The notes: generated by a model from the sequence alone, not told the origin. DNA of 64,000 bases from Mytilus edulis (GCF_963676685.1 NC_092355.1:78273176-78337175); one strand, 5' to 3'; counted from the stretch's first letter, positions 33,795-45,868 are shown. Numbers and translations are program-made.

Positions 33795-35375
33795 CAATGT
33801 TGAAAACGAACGTTGGAATTTGAAAATCAAATGTTGAAAACGAATGTTGAATGTTCAAAACGAATGTTGAATGTCGAAAACTAATGTTGAAAGTTGAAAA
33901 TCGAATGCTGAAAACGAATGTTGAATGTTGAAAACGAATGTTGAATGATGAAAACGAATGTTGAATGTTGAAAGTCGAAAATCGAATGTTGAAAACAAAT
34001 GTTGAATATTGAAAACGAATGTTGAATATTGAACACGAATGCTGAATGATGAAAACGAATGTTTAGTTGAAAATAGAATATTGAAAACAAATGTTGAATG
34101 ATGAAAACGAATGTTGAATGATGAAAACGAATGTTGAAAGTTGAAAATTGAATGTTGAAAACGAATGTTGAATGTAAAAAACGAATGTTGAATGTTGAAA
34201 ACGAATGTTGAAAGTTGAAAATCGAATGATGAAAACGAATGTTGAATGTTAAAAACGAATGTTGAATGTTGAACACAAAACGAATGTTGAATGTTGAAAA
34301 TCGAACGTTGAAAACGTATGTTGAATGTTTAAAACGATTGTTGAATGTTGAAAACGAATGTTAAAAGTTGAAAATCCAATGTTGTAAACGATTGTTGAAA
34401 GTTAAAAATCGAATGTTGTAAATGAATGTTGAAAGTTGAAAATCGAATAATGAAAACGAGAGTTGAATGTTGAAATCGAATGTTGAATGTTGAAAACGAA
34501 TGTTAAATGTTAAAAACAAATGTTAAAAAATGAAAATCGAATGTTGAAAACGAATGTTAAATGTCAAAACCGAATGTTAAATGTCAAAACCGAATGTTAA
34601 ATGTTGAAAGTTGAAAAATCGAATGTTGAAAACGAATGTTGAATGTTGAAAACGAATGTTAAATGTTGAAATGGATGCAAGAAAAAAAAATAATGTTGAA
34701 TGTTGAATATTGAAAATGGATACAAGGAAAAAAAAAATAATGTTGAATGTTGAATATTGAAAATGGATACAAGGAAAAAAAAATGAATGTTGAATATTGA
34801 AATCGAATGTTGAATGTTGAAAATGGATACAAGGGGAAAATTAAAAAAAAAAAATGAATGTTGAATGCTGAATATTGAAATCGAATGTGGAATGTTGAAA
34901 TTGAATTTTGAATGTTGAAAGTTGAAAATTGAATGTTGAAAACGAATGTTGAATGTAAAAAGAATGTTGAATGTTGAAAACGAATGTTGAAAGTTGAAAA
35001 TCGAATGTTGAAAACAAATGTTGCATGTTAAAAACAAATGTTGAATGTTGATAACAAAACGAATGTTGAATGTTGAAAATCGAATGTTCAAAACGTATGT
35101 TGAATGTTCAAAACGAATGTTCAATGTTCAAAACGAATGTTGAAATTTGAAAATCGAATGTTGAAAACGAGAGTTGAATGTTGAAATTTGAAAATCGAAT
35201 GTTGAAAACGAGAGTTGAATGTTGAAAACGAATGTTGAATGTTGAAAACGAATGTTAAATGTTAAAAACAAACGTTAAAAGATGATGAGTTTATTGAACA
35301 TTGAATGTTGAAAATGGATGCAAGAAAACAAATAAATAAATAAAATTGAATTGAATGTTGAATGTTGAACCAACT
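33795..35375 (-). repeat. Inverted minisatellite array (1.6 kb), same family as 23555-28775
   Basis: Reads GAATGTTGAATGTTGAAAAC on the plus strand, the inverse of the first array. At 34660-34860 and 35310-35375 it contains the inverse of the CTTGCATCCATTTTCAAC block, and it ends with GAACCAACTTGACAT. That is the inverse of the ATGTCAAGTTGGTTC leader at 19692-19706, so the two arrays descend from one unit that included unique flanking DNA. Confidence 0.85.
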
Positions 35376-36539
35376 TGACATATGTTTTAATCCGTATGAC
35401 ATATATGTCGGACTATTTGAAGGCATGATACTTTTGATGGTTAAGTCGCTAAATTGTTCATGGCATTTCAATGTTGGTTCTCGTTACGTGCATTGCATTC
35501 TTGTTAACATTCTTCAGTTTGAATATTGGAACATTTTATGAAGATTCCTGAGTCGTTTGATGGTTTAAAACATTTTGAATTATTGTTACTGTATGTTTTG
35601 AAAAAATTAAGGGTTGATTGAAAGTGAGAATGTTTACTTATAACCAGCTGATCCAAAGCTCTTATAAGTAACCATGTTTTTTAATTGGGGTTTAGTTCTT
35701 TGATTATCGGTCTTTCCGTTAAGCAATTATTGTCCTTCATTAATTGGAAAATATCGCTTATGATGGTTGCTGTTCTTTTTCAAATTAACTAGTTTGTAAA
35801 ATTATTATTGGTAGACTGGTTTTGTATAAATTACGAAACTTCAAAAGCAGACAAACATTGAAAATAACTATTGTATAGACAACAATCGAGTTCGATGCCT
35901 TTCCGAGAACGTAATTTGTCAGGGGCATGGTCATATGCGTTCCCATGCTGAGCAAGTGGTTAGAAAAGTATGATGCTGATATTTCACGAATTACTTTTTA
36001 AAGTGTCATATTTATCAATCAGCACTGCTGTCATTGGGAAATTACACAACAAACATCATTTGTAATTATTAATTTATCCTGCACAATGGCTATCAACTAA
36101 ACGCTTTTTTTTTTAAATTTTATTGATCTTTTTGGTGTTCAAACTACAGTGCATACATACATTCTTACAATGCATAAGTGAATAACATGATATTTTTTAT
36201 GGCATTGTTATACTATTGATATGTTACGAATAAGACAGTAAACTTTTACAAGTAAATGATGTGAATACTCAGTATATATCAATTAAACGATTGAGAACGT
36301 AAATAATGCAGAGATACAGACGATTCTCTATATTTGGTAAATGACGTCATAAAAGCGCGCTTTGTTGACGAGTTTTATTTTACCGGTAAAGAAACTCCAA
36401 AAGTAGTCTATTGTTTGCAGAAATTGATTCTCTCTAGATTTTACAATGACACCCTTTTTTCTTTTAAAAACTATAAACAGATGTGCTAAGTATGAAATAA
36501 ATAGATTTTCAAATCCCGATTTTTAGAATAATAATAAGA
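35376..36539. other. Spacer without recognised feature
   Basis: AT-rich, no coding segment with splice sites, no repeat family recognised. Confidence 0.35.
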
Positions 36540-36790
36540 GCAGTGCGGGTTATAGGGCAACGTCCCTAATTAAATGGAAACATCTAAAGTTCAAACACTT
36601 CAAATGAATGGATAACAGCTGATATATTCCTGACTTTGAACATGGATTTTCTAAAGAAAAAAATGGTCGATTAAACCAAGTTTTATAGCTAGCTAAACCA
36701 TTTACTTGTATGACAGCCATATGTAATTCCATTATATTGACAACGCTGCGGGAACAAAACAAACAGACATAATAGGTAAAAATGTCAAAA
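36540..36790 (+). repeat. Dispersed repeat B copy
   Basis: Shows 'AACGTCCCTAATTAAATGG', 'ATATTCCTGACTT' and 'GATTAAACCAAGTTTTATAGC', diverged from the other copies. Confidence 0.5.
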
Positions 36791-37860
36791 ATAGGGAGAC
36801 ATCAGTCAACATTGTGATATAATCGTAATCACTATTAAACAAAATGATATATAACAGAAAAGCACAAACAGGCTTATAGACAAAGTTAATTTGAAAGACA
36901 GGGATACAAAAATTGTCCATAGCACAATGACACAGTGACGGGATATATAAGAACAACGCTACGTCAAATGTATCAAAGAAACACAATAAAGGCATAAAGA
37001 AAAAGCCCATCAGCCAAAATGAAAGACAGAAATACAAATATTTTACCATTGAATAATAACACAATGACAAGGCGTATAAATATAGAGCCACGTCAAATGA
37101 ATATCACCAAAACAGACTGAACAGTAAGAGTAATAATCATAAAGACAAATCAACCAATATAAAACAACGTCAATACCCAAAATTTATATGTTAACCATCC
37201 TGTATTATTTTTGAAGTTGATACGGAATATTTATCGACATGATCTTGGTACCTTCTGATGAAGCTTTTTAGAAAAAGGACGAGAGAATTTCTTTGACGTA
37301 GCCTTGCTTCCTCAATTTCTGCTCAGACAGTGCTCAGGAGTGTCAAGCTCTTGACAACCGAATACAATGGGTAACATATATTTTATATGAAGTTGAAGAT
37401 GTACTATGCTACTAAGTTATGGGGGAACTTCATAATTTCAAAATTAAAATCGTCTCATTCGTCATAAGTACTGGTACTGAGATGACCGTGTTTGTCAAAT
37501 TCAAGATGTAAGTCTAAAAATGAGGTGGACAAAGCCGTGTCTGCTGTTTCTTTAATTTCTAGTTCTAGGGTTAAAATAATGTAACCCAATCAGAAAAGGT
37601 TCCATAGTTAATTGAAAGAACATCATCATTATATCTGAATGTGAAATAAGATGGACGGGCTCCTTTGAATTTCTTGTTTTTTGACAAGAAGTTGAAGAAA
37701 CTTTGATTTACTAGTATGTGAAAGTAATAATTGTTCGACAAGGAGATGTATGGAATACATTTAAAGCGTATGCTACCATTTTTATATTGAATAACATTGT
37801 GGATTATTTCTTTTAGACGATTTTCTATTTCATATCGAGACAGCAGGTATACAGGGATGA
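36791..37860 (-). pseudogene. Reverse-transcriptase retroelement remnant, copy 1 (C-terminal part and non-coding tail)
   Basis: Read on the minus strand, 37200-37860 parallels copy 2: a region after the catalytic YIDD, then a C-terminal GYVKEILSS...FIRRYQDHVDKYSV stretch with frame breaks. 36791-37200 is a tail repeated at 38090-38400 and 60640-60960 (GAGCCACGTCAAATG, then CAGACTGAACAGTAAGAG). Copy 1 lacks the insertions found in copy 2 and serves as its empty-site reference. Penelope-like affiliation is suspected from the tandem layout, not proven. Confidence 0.55.
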
Positions 37861-38499
37861 AAAATCAAAAACTCGGACTTGATATCTCAGTTCTCGCTTA
37901 TCATTTACGAGATGGTCCCTCAATTATGTTATAAACAGGTTTAAATCATCGACTCTCATGCAAATATTATTTATGAGATGGTTCCTCTTTCATGTTATTT
38001 ACAGGTTTAAACCCTCGACTTTCAAACATACGCAAGTAAAACTATTTTGTCGTTAAAAGTATTTGCAAGTTTATAATAGAACAATAATATAATGACATAT
38101 AATAGAATAATAACGTAAAGGCGGTTCTTTAAAAGTACAGAATCACGTCATATGTACCAAATGAACACAAAAATTTACACGTACAAAACACGTGCACCAA
38201 CAAAAATTAAGATAAAGACAATACAATCATATTGACGGGATGTCTAAGTACCGAGCCACGTCAAATGGATATCACAGAAAACAGACCAAACAGTAAACGT
38301 AATAATTTAATGGAACAAAGACAAATAAAAGAACAATTTATTATAATCCTGGTACTTTTGATAACTATTAAAACGTTGTTAAGATGATAAACAACGTCTG
38401 TACGCAGAATCTACGCATCAAGACCACCATGTATAATTTGTAAAGTTGATATGGAATATGTATCAACAAGGTCTTGATACCAACAATATTTTGATATGA

Positions 38500-38543
38500 G
38501 CGTCACTGATGAGTCTTATGTAGACGAAACGCGCTACTGGCGT
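38500..38543 (+). ncRNA. Hammerhead ribozyme, decayed copy
   Basis: Core CTGATGA (38506-38512), helix II GTCT-TATGT-AGAC and GAAA (38526-38529) are intact. The cleavage side reads CGCGCTAC instead of CGCGCGTC, so the GUC triplet is lost and activity is doubtful. Confidence 0.6.
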
Positions 38544-38840
38544 ACTAAATTATAATTCTGGTACATCACTGGGTCGATGCCACTGCCGGTGAACGTTTCG
38601 TCCCCGAGGGTATCACCAGCCCAGTAGTCAATACTTCGGTGTTGACATGAATATCAATAACGTGGTCATCATCTTGACAAATTTCCTGTTTTCAAAACTT
38701 TGAATATTTCGAAAAAGTAAGAATGTCCTTATCCCAGGCATAGATTACCTTAGCCGTATTTGGCACAACTTTGGGGAATTTTGGATCCTCAATACTCTTC
38801 AACTTTGTTCTTATTTGGCTTTATAAATATTTTGATATGA

Positions 38841-38884
38841 GCGCCACTGATGAGTCTTATATAGACGAAACGCGCGTCTGGCGT
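38841..38884 (+). ncRNA. Hammerhead ribozyme, intact minimal type I
   Basis: Helix I strand GCGCCA (38841-38846), core CTGATGA (38847-38853), helix II GTCT-TATAT-AGAC, core GAAA (38867-38870), very short helix III CGCGCG, then U16.1 and H17 = TC (38877-38878), and helix I return strand TGGCGT (38879-38884). Helix I pairs fully with one G-U. All invariant core bases are present; predicted cleavage is after C38878. Minimal type I hammerheads with tiny helix III are known from Penelope-like elements and satellites of animals including molluscs. Confidence 0.75.
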
Positions 38885-39143
38885 ACTAAATTATAATCCT
38901 GGTACCTTTGATAACTATACTTCATATGAACTTTTGTTAGAAAAATGACGAGTCTTTATTTGACTTATCCCTAGTTCATTAACTTTCTGATCAGACACAT
39001 GGTGACGTTTACACAGTCTTAGTAGGAGCTACATGCTCTTTGATATCGAATAAGTTCGGAAATGTATATCCCATAAGCAGTTGATGTTGTTATATGCTAC
39101 TTACGTGGGAGAAATGCATAATTACAAAATTACAATCGTCTCA

Positions 39144-39541
39144 ATTTTAAACCCGATACCTTTTGTTGGTTATAATACGTGTTTCTCTGTCCTATATCGT
39201 TCCCGGTTTATTTGTATTGTAGTCCTGTCATGTAATGTTGTCATTTTAATGTTATGTTTAACATTGCCATTAGAGTGGGAAGTTTGGCAAGCCACAAAAC
39301 CAGGTCTAACCTACCATTTTTCTTCCTAAAATGTCTTTTATCATTTCAAGAAAATTGCCATTGTTATATTATAGTTCGTTTCTGTGTGTGTTACATTGTA
39401 ATGTTGTGTTTCTGTTGTGTCGTAGTTTTCCTCTTATATTTGATGCATTTCCCTCAGTTCTAGTTTGTAACCCGGATTTGTTTTGTTTTTTCTCAATTGA
39501 TTCATGAATTTCGAACAGCGGTATACTACTGTTGCCTTTAT
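39144..39541 (-). repeat. Dispersed repeat A inserted into the reverse-transcriptase remnant
   Basis: Inverse A markers: GAAGTTTGGCAAGCCACAAA, 'AAAACCAGGTCTAACC', 'GAATTTCGAACAGCGGTATA' and GTTGCCTTTATTT. The host sequence resumes at 39548 (CTGGTACTGAGATGAC), matching the continuous copy at 37470. Confidence 0.65.
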
Positions 39542-41861
39542 TTGTCATAGCATCTGGTACTGAGATGACTGTATGTCAAATTCGAGGTATCAGTTTAAAA
39601 ATGAGGCGGAGGAAGCCGTGTATGTTGTTTCTTAAATTTCTAGTTCTTTGGGATATATTAATGGAACCCAACCTGAAAAGTTCGAATTGTTTATGGAAAG
39701 AACATCATCAATATCTCTGACATTCATATGAAATAAGCTGGCTTCTTTGATCTTCTTGTCTTTGACAAGTGTCTGAAGGAACTCCGATTCGTATGAAAAT
39801 GAGAAAATGACGGCTAGGAGAGGCACATAGTTCGGTCCAATAGGAATGTCGACAATTTGCTATAAAAGTTTACATACAAATTCAACAACTATGTTGTCGA
39901 TAAAAAACTCAAGCATTCTGATCACTTGTTCCTCTATGTAGCATGTTTTACCCTTTTGTTCACTATTAAAAAAATATGCCTTAAGCTATACAAAAGTAAT
40001 ACATTCAGAGCGTATGCTACCATTTTATATCAAAAGACATTGTGGTGATTATTTCTTTTAGACGAATTTTTAATTTCACATGGGGAATGGTGGTTTACAG
40101 GGTTGAAAAATCTTAAGTTTTGATGAAACTAATTTCAGAAAAATACCGAGATTTAAAATTATCTAAAAAAATTTTAAATCCACATAATAGATAATACCAC
40201 TACGCAAGTTAACAGTTTCACAGTATTTTTGACGAACCTCTTTCACTGCGGACAGGCTTTTAGTTTATCTAATGGGCGATTCTCTAGTGGATCATGAAGA
40301 TGACCCGGCAATGATCCGTTTCTTGTACAGAATTTTGTGAAGCTTAGGTATCCAATACAAACAAGGATAGTCCTTCGATTTGTAGTTCAATGTATTGTTC
40401 ATTGAAGCCATGAAGGACTAATGATTTGCTAAAATTTCATCCTTGTCAAATGATATGTCTTTGTCATGTTTGTATGCTTGTGTTACCTGAGTGCTCATTT
40501 ATTTTTAATTCCTTGACAAGACATTCGTAGCAATACGATTTACATACAACGACACTATTATTTGAAGTTTTGTCCGCAAGAACAACAACATACTAATCAT
40601 AAAGAAATTATATACATTTCACGACCTCTTTGTCCCTAAACACAGACTTCGATCGATCATTTACATTTCAAATTATGAATGCGACGTTTTATCAAAGACC
40701 TAATAGTTTTGATCTATTCTTACAAAGTGTTCAGTTCAACTTCTCATTTAGCCCATGCTTGGGCGTATATGTAGTCCTCAATGGAATCCAAAAGTATTTT
40801 GAAGTTATGGTTCCAATTGATGTGTTAGGGTTTTTAAACTTAGAACCATAATTAATCACCTTTTTGAAGATTCTCATTTTGAATTATGTTTAGATCTCCA
40901 GTCATTACATGACCAAATGCCTCTTATTATAAGGCAAGTGGGAACATTCATATTTCAGAAGGTTTTGTATGTATTGTTCCAAGTCAATGTCCTGCAATGC
41001 TTGTTTAAAGTAAAATACGTTGGGTGCAATGGTTTTGCAAGTGTAACTGTAGGATACAATAATAGAATAATTTTGAAAACAAATAGGAATTTCAGATTTC
41101 CTTGTTATATAGAACGTTGCAAATGTTGATTGCATCAATTCCTCTATTGGTAAAAGGACCAAGAAGGAATTTCATCTTTTTCTCATGTAAAGGTGAAATC
41201 TTACTAGTTTGAAAAGACGAAAAAGAGCTACATCACAAATTATACTGACAAGTCAGTATATTGAAGAGACTGTATCGATGCATCATTTGTAAAAGAGGGA
41301 CCAAAGATACCAAAGGGACAGTCAAACTCGTAAAGTGCATTAGTCCTGGGTTGTACTTGTACCTCTGTTTGGAGAGATTTTTAATTACAGTTGAATGCAA
41401 ACATTCGAATCGTATTCTAATTTTTATTAAATTGATTAATTTATAATTTCCCGGGAGGTGCTCTCAATAATTTTATTGTAAGAAAGCAACAACTTTCTAT
41501 CAGGAAACCGATTAGTCGAGTATCATTGTGGTAATCAATACTCGGTACTACCGAGCGATATTCGAGTACTTGTTGACATCCCTAAAAAGAATTATCACTA
41601 CAAATGATAAAACATATCACAATATCCGACCAGAATTATAAATACAGCATCATATCTTAATACATGAATGTCAGATACACAAACACTTTGACACGGCTTA
41701 TAGCAATGTGTATTCACATTCAGCAAAACAGTCATATTCGGGAAAAGGTCATGTTCGGTACTTAATAGACCACAAATTTACGACGTGGTAAACATTTCCT
41801 TAGTAAGTTTAGACACTTCGTATGAATCAACCAATTCGTGATGATGTCCATTTTTATATTA

Positions 41862-41965
41862 AGTGATAATATATACATCATCAATGTATCTGAAAGTAAA
41901 ATTGAAGAATTGCACAAGGTGCTTTTTCGTTTTGTCTTTTAGAAGGTTCAAAGACATTGGGCTAA
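41862..41965 (-). pseudogene. Reverse-transcriptase fragment (YIDD region)
   Basis: Minus-strand translation contains SLNLLKDKTKKHLVQFFNFT followed by FRYIDDVYIIT, the catalytic motif C region of the same retroelement family as 38090-40640. It is truncated upstream by repeat D (41965-42345). Confidence 0.6.
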
Positions 41966-42345
41966 ATATAAAAAGAAAAGAAGACATGGTAAGATTGCCA
42001 ATGAGACAACTCTTTACCAGAAGAAAAACTACGTAAAAACGCCAACCATAGGTCACCTTACAGCCTTCAAATTTGAGTAAAGCCCATACCGCATAATCAG
42101 CTATAAAAAGCGCAGAAATGACAAAGGGCAGTTCATACAAAATATGTACAAAGAAAATGAACGACAAACAAATATGAAACGCAGTAACAAACAAAAAAGT
42201 TTATAATTTAGTACGCCAGACGCGCGTTTCGTCTTCATGAGACTCATTAGTGACGCTCATATCAAAATAGCATATCATAACAAACGAAAATCAAAGAATT
42301 ACAGACTCCTGAATTTGGAAGGTAACATACATACAGATTGTGGCG
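41965..42345 (-). repeat. Dispersed repeat D, copy 4, split by repeat G
   Basis: Inverse D markers 'AGACATGGTAAGATTGCCAA', 'AAGCCCATACCGCATAATCA' and 'ACAGACTCCTGAATTTGG'. The stretch 42196-42275 inside it is an inverted repeat G piece. Confidence 0.55.
42213..42256 (-). ncRNA. Hammerhead ribozyme, mutated core
   Basis: On the minus strand: GCGTCA, CTAATGA, GTCT-CATGA-AGAC, GAAA, CGCGCG-TC, TGGCGT. The invariant G5 of CUGAUGA is A, which abolishes activity in known hammerheads. The rest is intact. Confidence 0.6.
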
Positions 42346-44406
42346 GACTACGCCTTGCTTTATATAAATACAGTTAAAAGTAACTGAAAAACAGAACCAA
42401 TAAACCTATAAATATAAATATATGTCGAAATTACGTTACTTCTTCAAATGTAACAGAAATAGGTGTTTATAGAATTACAAACAGGAATATACTGAAACAA
42501 AAAACTATGGATTCTCATTTCAAGCTGATAAGATTACGGGAAGTTCTTCCGTTGATATACTTTGATACAAGTGCGACTCAACAAAGATTACAAAACAAAT
42601 AAAGGTGTGTTGTTGCACAACTGATCCAGGTGATGAGAGGGTTATACATAGTCATGTGTAACCAAACCACATTAGTGTGTAATTGTGTCAATACGTCAGG
42701 AGTTTTTTTTCAAATGTTATAATTGGTTGTTGTTTGCTTATTTATCTTTCGTTTGTAATTTAATTAATCATTCATGCAGTTTATTTCTCGTATGAATTAT
42801 GTCAATTATTATTTTGTCATGCGTTAGTGTCTTTTACGGCTTACAAAAGATATCACACATCTCTAGTTGTTAAAATTCTATGTATAAATTAAAATAACAA
42901 AAACACTAAACTCCGAGGAAAATTAAGAAAAAACGGAAAATCCCTTATCAGAGTATGTTTCAGATTAAAGTGTGGCGTTTATTTCCTTGAACTATTTTAC
43001 ATTATTGTATAATGACAAGCTAAATTCCGCTTCCATGTACAGGATTTTCTAGCTGTATCATAGACCCATTACATGTAGGTGGCCTTATGTCGATTTCTGC
43101 TATTTGGTCGGTATGTTGTTTCTATAACATATTCAACTTTTTCATGCTCTTTTATTTGTTGTTTTTTTTGGTGAAAATTTGTCTTACTATATCCATACTT
43201 CACCTCATATTGTGTACATGTATACATTTTCTGCTAATCTAGAAGTAAAATAAAATGTTGAATCAATCTAAAGTCTCGGATTTTCTTCCCCAAATGCACG
43301 AACTGCATTTGCCTTATTATGCTTATTAAACACAATTTCTCTGTTTTTGTTTTGTTTTGTTGATATGCTTTAATTTCGAATTTACGTTGACCCTTTAATC
43401 GGTTTGATGCGGCACAAAATTGCAAATGTGGAAGCTTAATATTTTCGATGAGTTGACATTTTCAATTTGGGTTGGGAATATATTTGATAATCTTAAAAAG
43501 CGACAATTAATAATCTCTAAATACTGGACATTTAAAATTTAGCTTCAATGCTCTATTTTCAAAGCAAAAGTCCAAATAAAGGGGGTGGATATTTATCATG
43601 AAAATCAAAAATAATTGGAAAACTAAACTTTTTATTGTTATAAAAGGACATCTATAATTTTGTGCTGGTTACTTGATAAAATAGTTATATTCCAAATGGA
43701 CTTGAAAGACAAGGGACGATAATTCACTCAATATTTGTTTATTTACCTGATATGAACCGGTCTACATACACATGAAAAATGTTGACAAAACACACCGACG
43801 AAAAGATTTCTGCATGCTTGGAACATAAGTATATTTAATGTTGGCTGAAGATATTAAGGAATAAAAGATCTACTGATTAAACAAGTAGCATAGTCGAATA
43901 TAATGTAGGTAGAGATAACTTTATATAATTTACATTTGATGAAAGTACAATACACTATTCATTTGCCCAAACACAATGAGATTAAATGAGTATAGTAATA
44001 TCAAAAACAAACAATTAAACAATTGCATAATAATAATGCAGTGACACTGTCTTTCCTATTTAAATTAAAATAAAATAAAAGTGGATGACTGCAAAATAAA
44101 AGTGCATTCTTAAATTATCATTTATGTCAATGAACAAACATGCAACCATTATTGACATTAAGATTGATGTCCTTGAATTCATGCAATCATTCACATATTT
44201 TTATAATGGCGAATCGCTGCTCAACAAAGTGTACAATACCCTCAATAAAATTGAATGTAATCTGACACATTTTAAATGTATGTTTATTTTCTAAAAATAG
44301 GTTTCCCTACAAAGGTTATTTAATAGATACTAATGTGTATTTTTCGTGTTCAGTAGTGTATAACACAGTTTGTGAAATTATACGGATAGAACATTAATTT
44401 ATTATA
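42346..44406. other. 2 kb spacer without supported gene
   Basis: AT-rich with no domain-like open frame. About 42890-42960 has a short phrase of the B family (ACTCCGAGGAAAATTAAG). Nothing else recognised. Confidence 0.35.
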
Positions 44407-45601
44407 CTGAGTGCCAATGAAAACGCCACACTTGGTTTTTCAAAAATAAAATTGTATCAGAAATGATAATCTTTCAAAATAAATTGTTCTTGAAGATATA
44501 CAATTTTAATAATAGATCAATATCAAACAAAAATGTGTCCTTGTCATCTTTCGTGCGCAATAGATAAACGAAACATGCAATGTCGAATCATCAACTCACA
44601 GTGGTAACAAAATATGTTACAACTCCGTGGTGTAGCGCAATCTCGACAGCGCCATGGAATTGATCACCCCAGACGTTTAATGTGATCCCGATGAATGTTA
44701 TTCCACTTGTCTCTCAAAGCAAACTCAAGCTGACTTTATGATATTGGTGGTGGTTTTCATCGTCCAAACAATCTCAAAATTGAAGCAAAAATTTTCTCGA
44801 TCGGTCAAAATCCGGGGAAAAGCATGACTTCTGGCCAAGGCAGGTGTCAAATGTCTATGTAACCACCACCGACGGTTTTTGTTACAAAATGAATCCTTTT
44901 TAGTTTACAGAATTCGATGTTTACGCCAAACGGCCCTTTATATGTCACTAAGGAAAGACTGTGGTGCTCTTCGACAATTTCTGCGCAAATGGAGCTTACT
45001 GAAATTGCTACAAAAGTTCTACCGTGATCACCATTGAACTCTCGTGACCTTTGGACAGCCATCAGAGTCGATTTTGGATATGTGAAAGACCAAATGTATC
45101 GGTCTTGCTGAGCATTTCTTGCGTTTTGTACCCAAGGATGTGGCTTATCATTAAATGATCCATTTTAGTTGAATTTGTGGATGATTTGGGTTATTGTAGA
45201 CGCTACAACTTCAGTCTTCTCGTAATTGTTTGCTGTGAAAGGCTTCATTGAATCATGCCAAAAACTGCATGTCGCTGGTTGGCAGAAAGTGCTGACATTT
45301 TCCTAGATGTTAATTGCAGGTTCTTAACAATAAGGGCGGGCAAATTCATGACATTACCTCAGGTTCAAATTACAAAATCGTAAAAATGGTGCGTATGTTC
45401 AAAAGCTGTGAACTCGGTTTATGCCAGTTCAAAATTCCTTACTTCGCATTTGTTCCGAAAAAATCACTCAACCGTAAAGTTGTCGAAAATTGTCTTAAAA
45501 GTCATTTTTATACAACTATACAAAGTTCTAATATAAATGAAATAAAAATTATAAGATTTTTTTTTTAAAAACAAAAGTGTTGCGTTTTTATTGGCACTCA
45601 G
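44407..45601 (-). mobile_element. Tc1/mariner element, decayed, 1195 bp
   Basis: Inverted ends: CTGAGTGCCAATGAAAACGC at 44407 and the inverse of CTGAGTGCCAATAAAAACGC ending at 45601, flanked by TA on both sides (44405-44406 and 45602-45603). Length, TA target and the minus-strand transposase remnant fit Tc1. The ends have diverged slightly and the gene is broken, so it is inactive. Confidence 0.75.
44591..45297 (-). pseudogene. Tc1-type transposase pseudogene
   Basis: Minus-strand pieces in several frames. The N-terminus is MSALSANQRHAVFGMIQ with SLSQQTITRRLKL (helix-turn-helix region). Next is QDRYIWSFTYPKSTLMAVQR, the usual 'DRyI...' start of the second DNA-binding part, then PFGVNIEFCKLKRIHF. 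The C-terminus is LRDKWNNIHRDHIKRLWG, the usual 'eW..i....i..L' end. Stops interrupt it repeatedly and the DDE residues cannot be aligned with confidence. Confidence 0.6.
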
Positions 45602-45727
45602 TATATATTCACTCATACAGACATGTGCGATAATATCCAGCCTTTTAGACCAACAAAACTGAAGATCTGACATTATGGTTATAATAATGGTCTGATTTAT
45701 AATTGTTTATTTTGTAACAACAATTCT

Positions 45728-45868
45728 AAAATGCCTGTATCAAGTCAGGAATATGACAGTTGTTGTCAACTCGTTTGATATTTTTTTGTCATTTGCAATT
45801 TCGATTAGGGACTTTCCTTTTTGAATTTTCAAAGAAGATCATTATTTTTGTGATTTTACCTTTTTGTG
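45728..45868 (-). repeat. Dispersed repeat B fragment, minus orientation
   Basis: AAAATGCCTGTATCAAGTCA followed by GGAATATGACAGTTGTTG, and the GATTTTACC end. Confidence 0.5.

Larger units (their letters stand above)
38488..38930 (+). repeat. Repeat G, two head-to-tail units with hammerhead motifs
   Basis: Unit ends are marked by the ribozyme motif followed by 'TACTAAATTATAAT-CTGGTAC'. The second unit begins near 38566 and includes GAACGTTTCGTCCCCGAGG, AATACTTCGGTGTTGACATG and TAGCCGTATTTGGCACAACT. Further G copies: 42196-42275 (minus), 54050-54226, 18875-19268 (minus, degenerate) and 4676-4800 (fragment). Confidence 0.6.
38090..40640 (-). pseudogene. Reverse-transcriptase retroelement remnant, copy 2, with two nested insertions
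   Basis: On the minus strand, from 40640 downwards in pieces: an N-terminal palm segment (YWIPKLHKILYKKRIIAGSS, then SLSAVKEVRQKYCETVNLR), motif B near 39830 (VDIPIGPNYVPLLAVIFSFS, normally GIPMGTNCAPLLADLF), motif C (DIDDVLSINNSNFSGWVP; catalytic Y replaced by D), then a C-terminal part to 38935 and a tail to 38090. Stops and frameshifts are frequent and the element is dead. Repeat G (38488-38930) and repeat A (39144-39541, minus) interrupt it; copy 1 is continuous at both places. Likely a Penelope-like or related non-LTR element. Confidence 0.6.

Noticed and set aside
33881..35124. Minus-strand open frames of 131 and 175 codons
   Set aside because: Same minisatellite in inverted orientation; composition and repetition explain the lack of stops.
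41440..41590. Possible hAT terminus (inverse of TAGGGATGTCAACAAGTACT)
   Set aside because: Only one end is recognisable and no partner end or target duplication was found nearby.
45314..45568. Plus-strand open frame of 84 codons
   Set aside because: It lies inside the Tc1 element, mostly outside the transposase and on the opposite strand; no recognisable motif.
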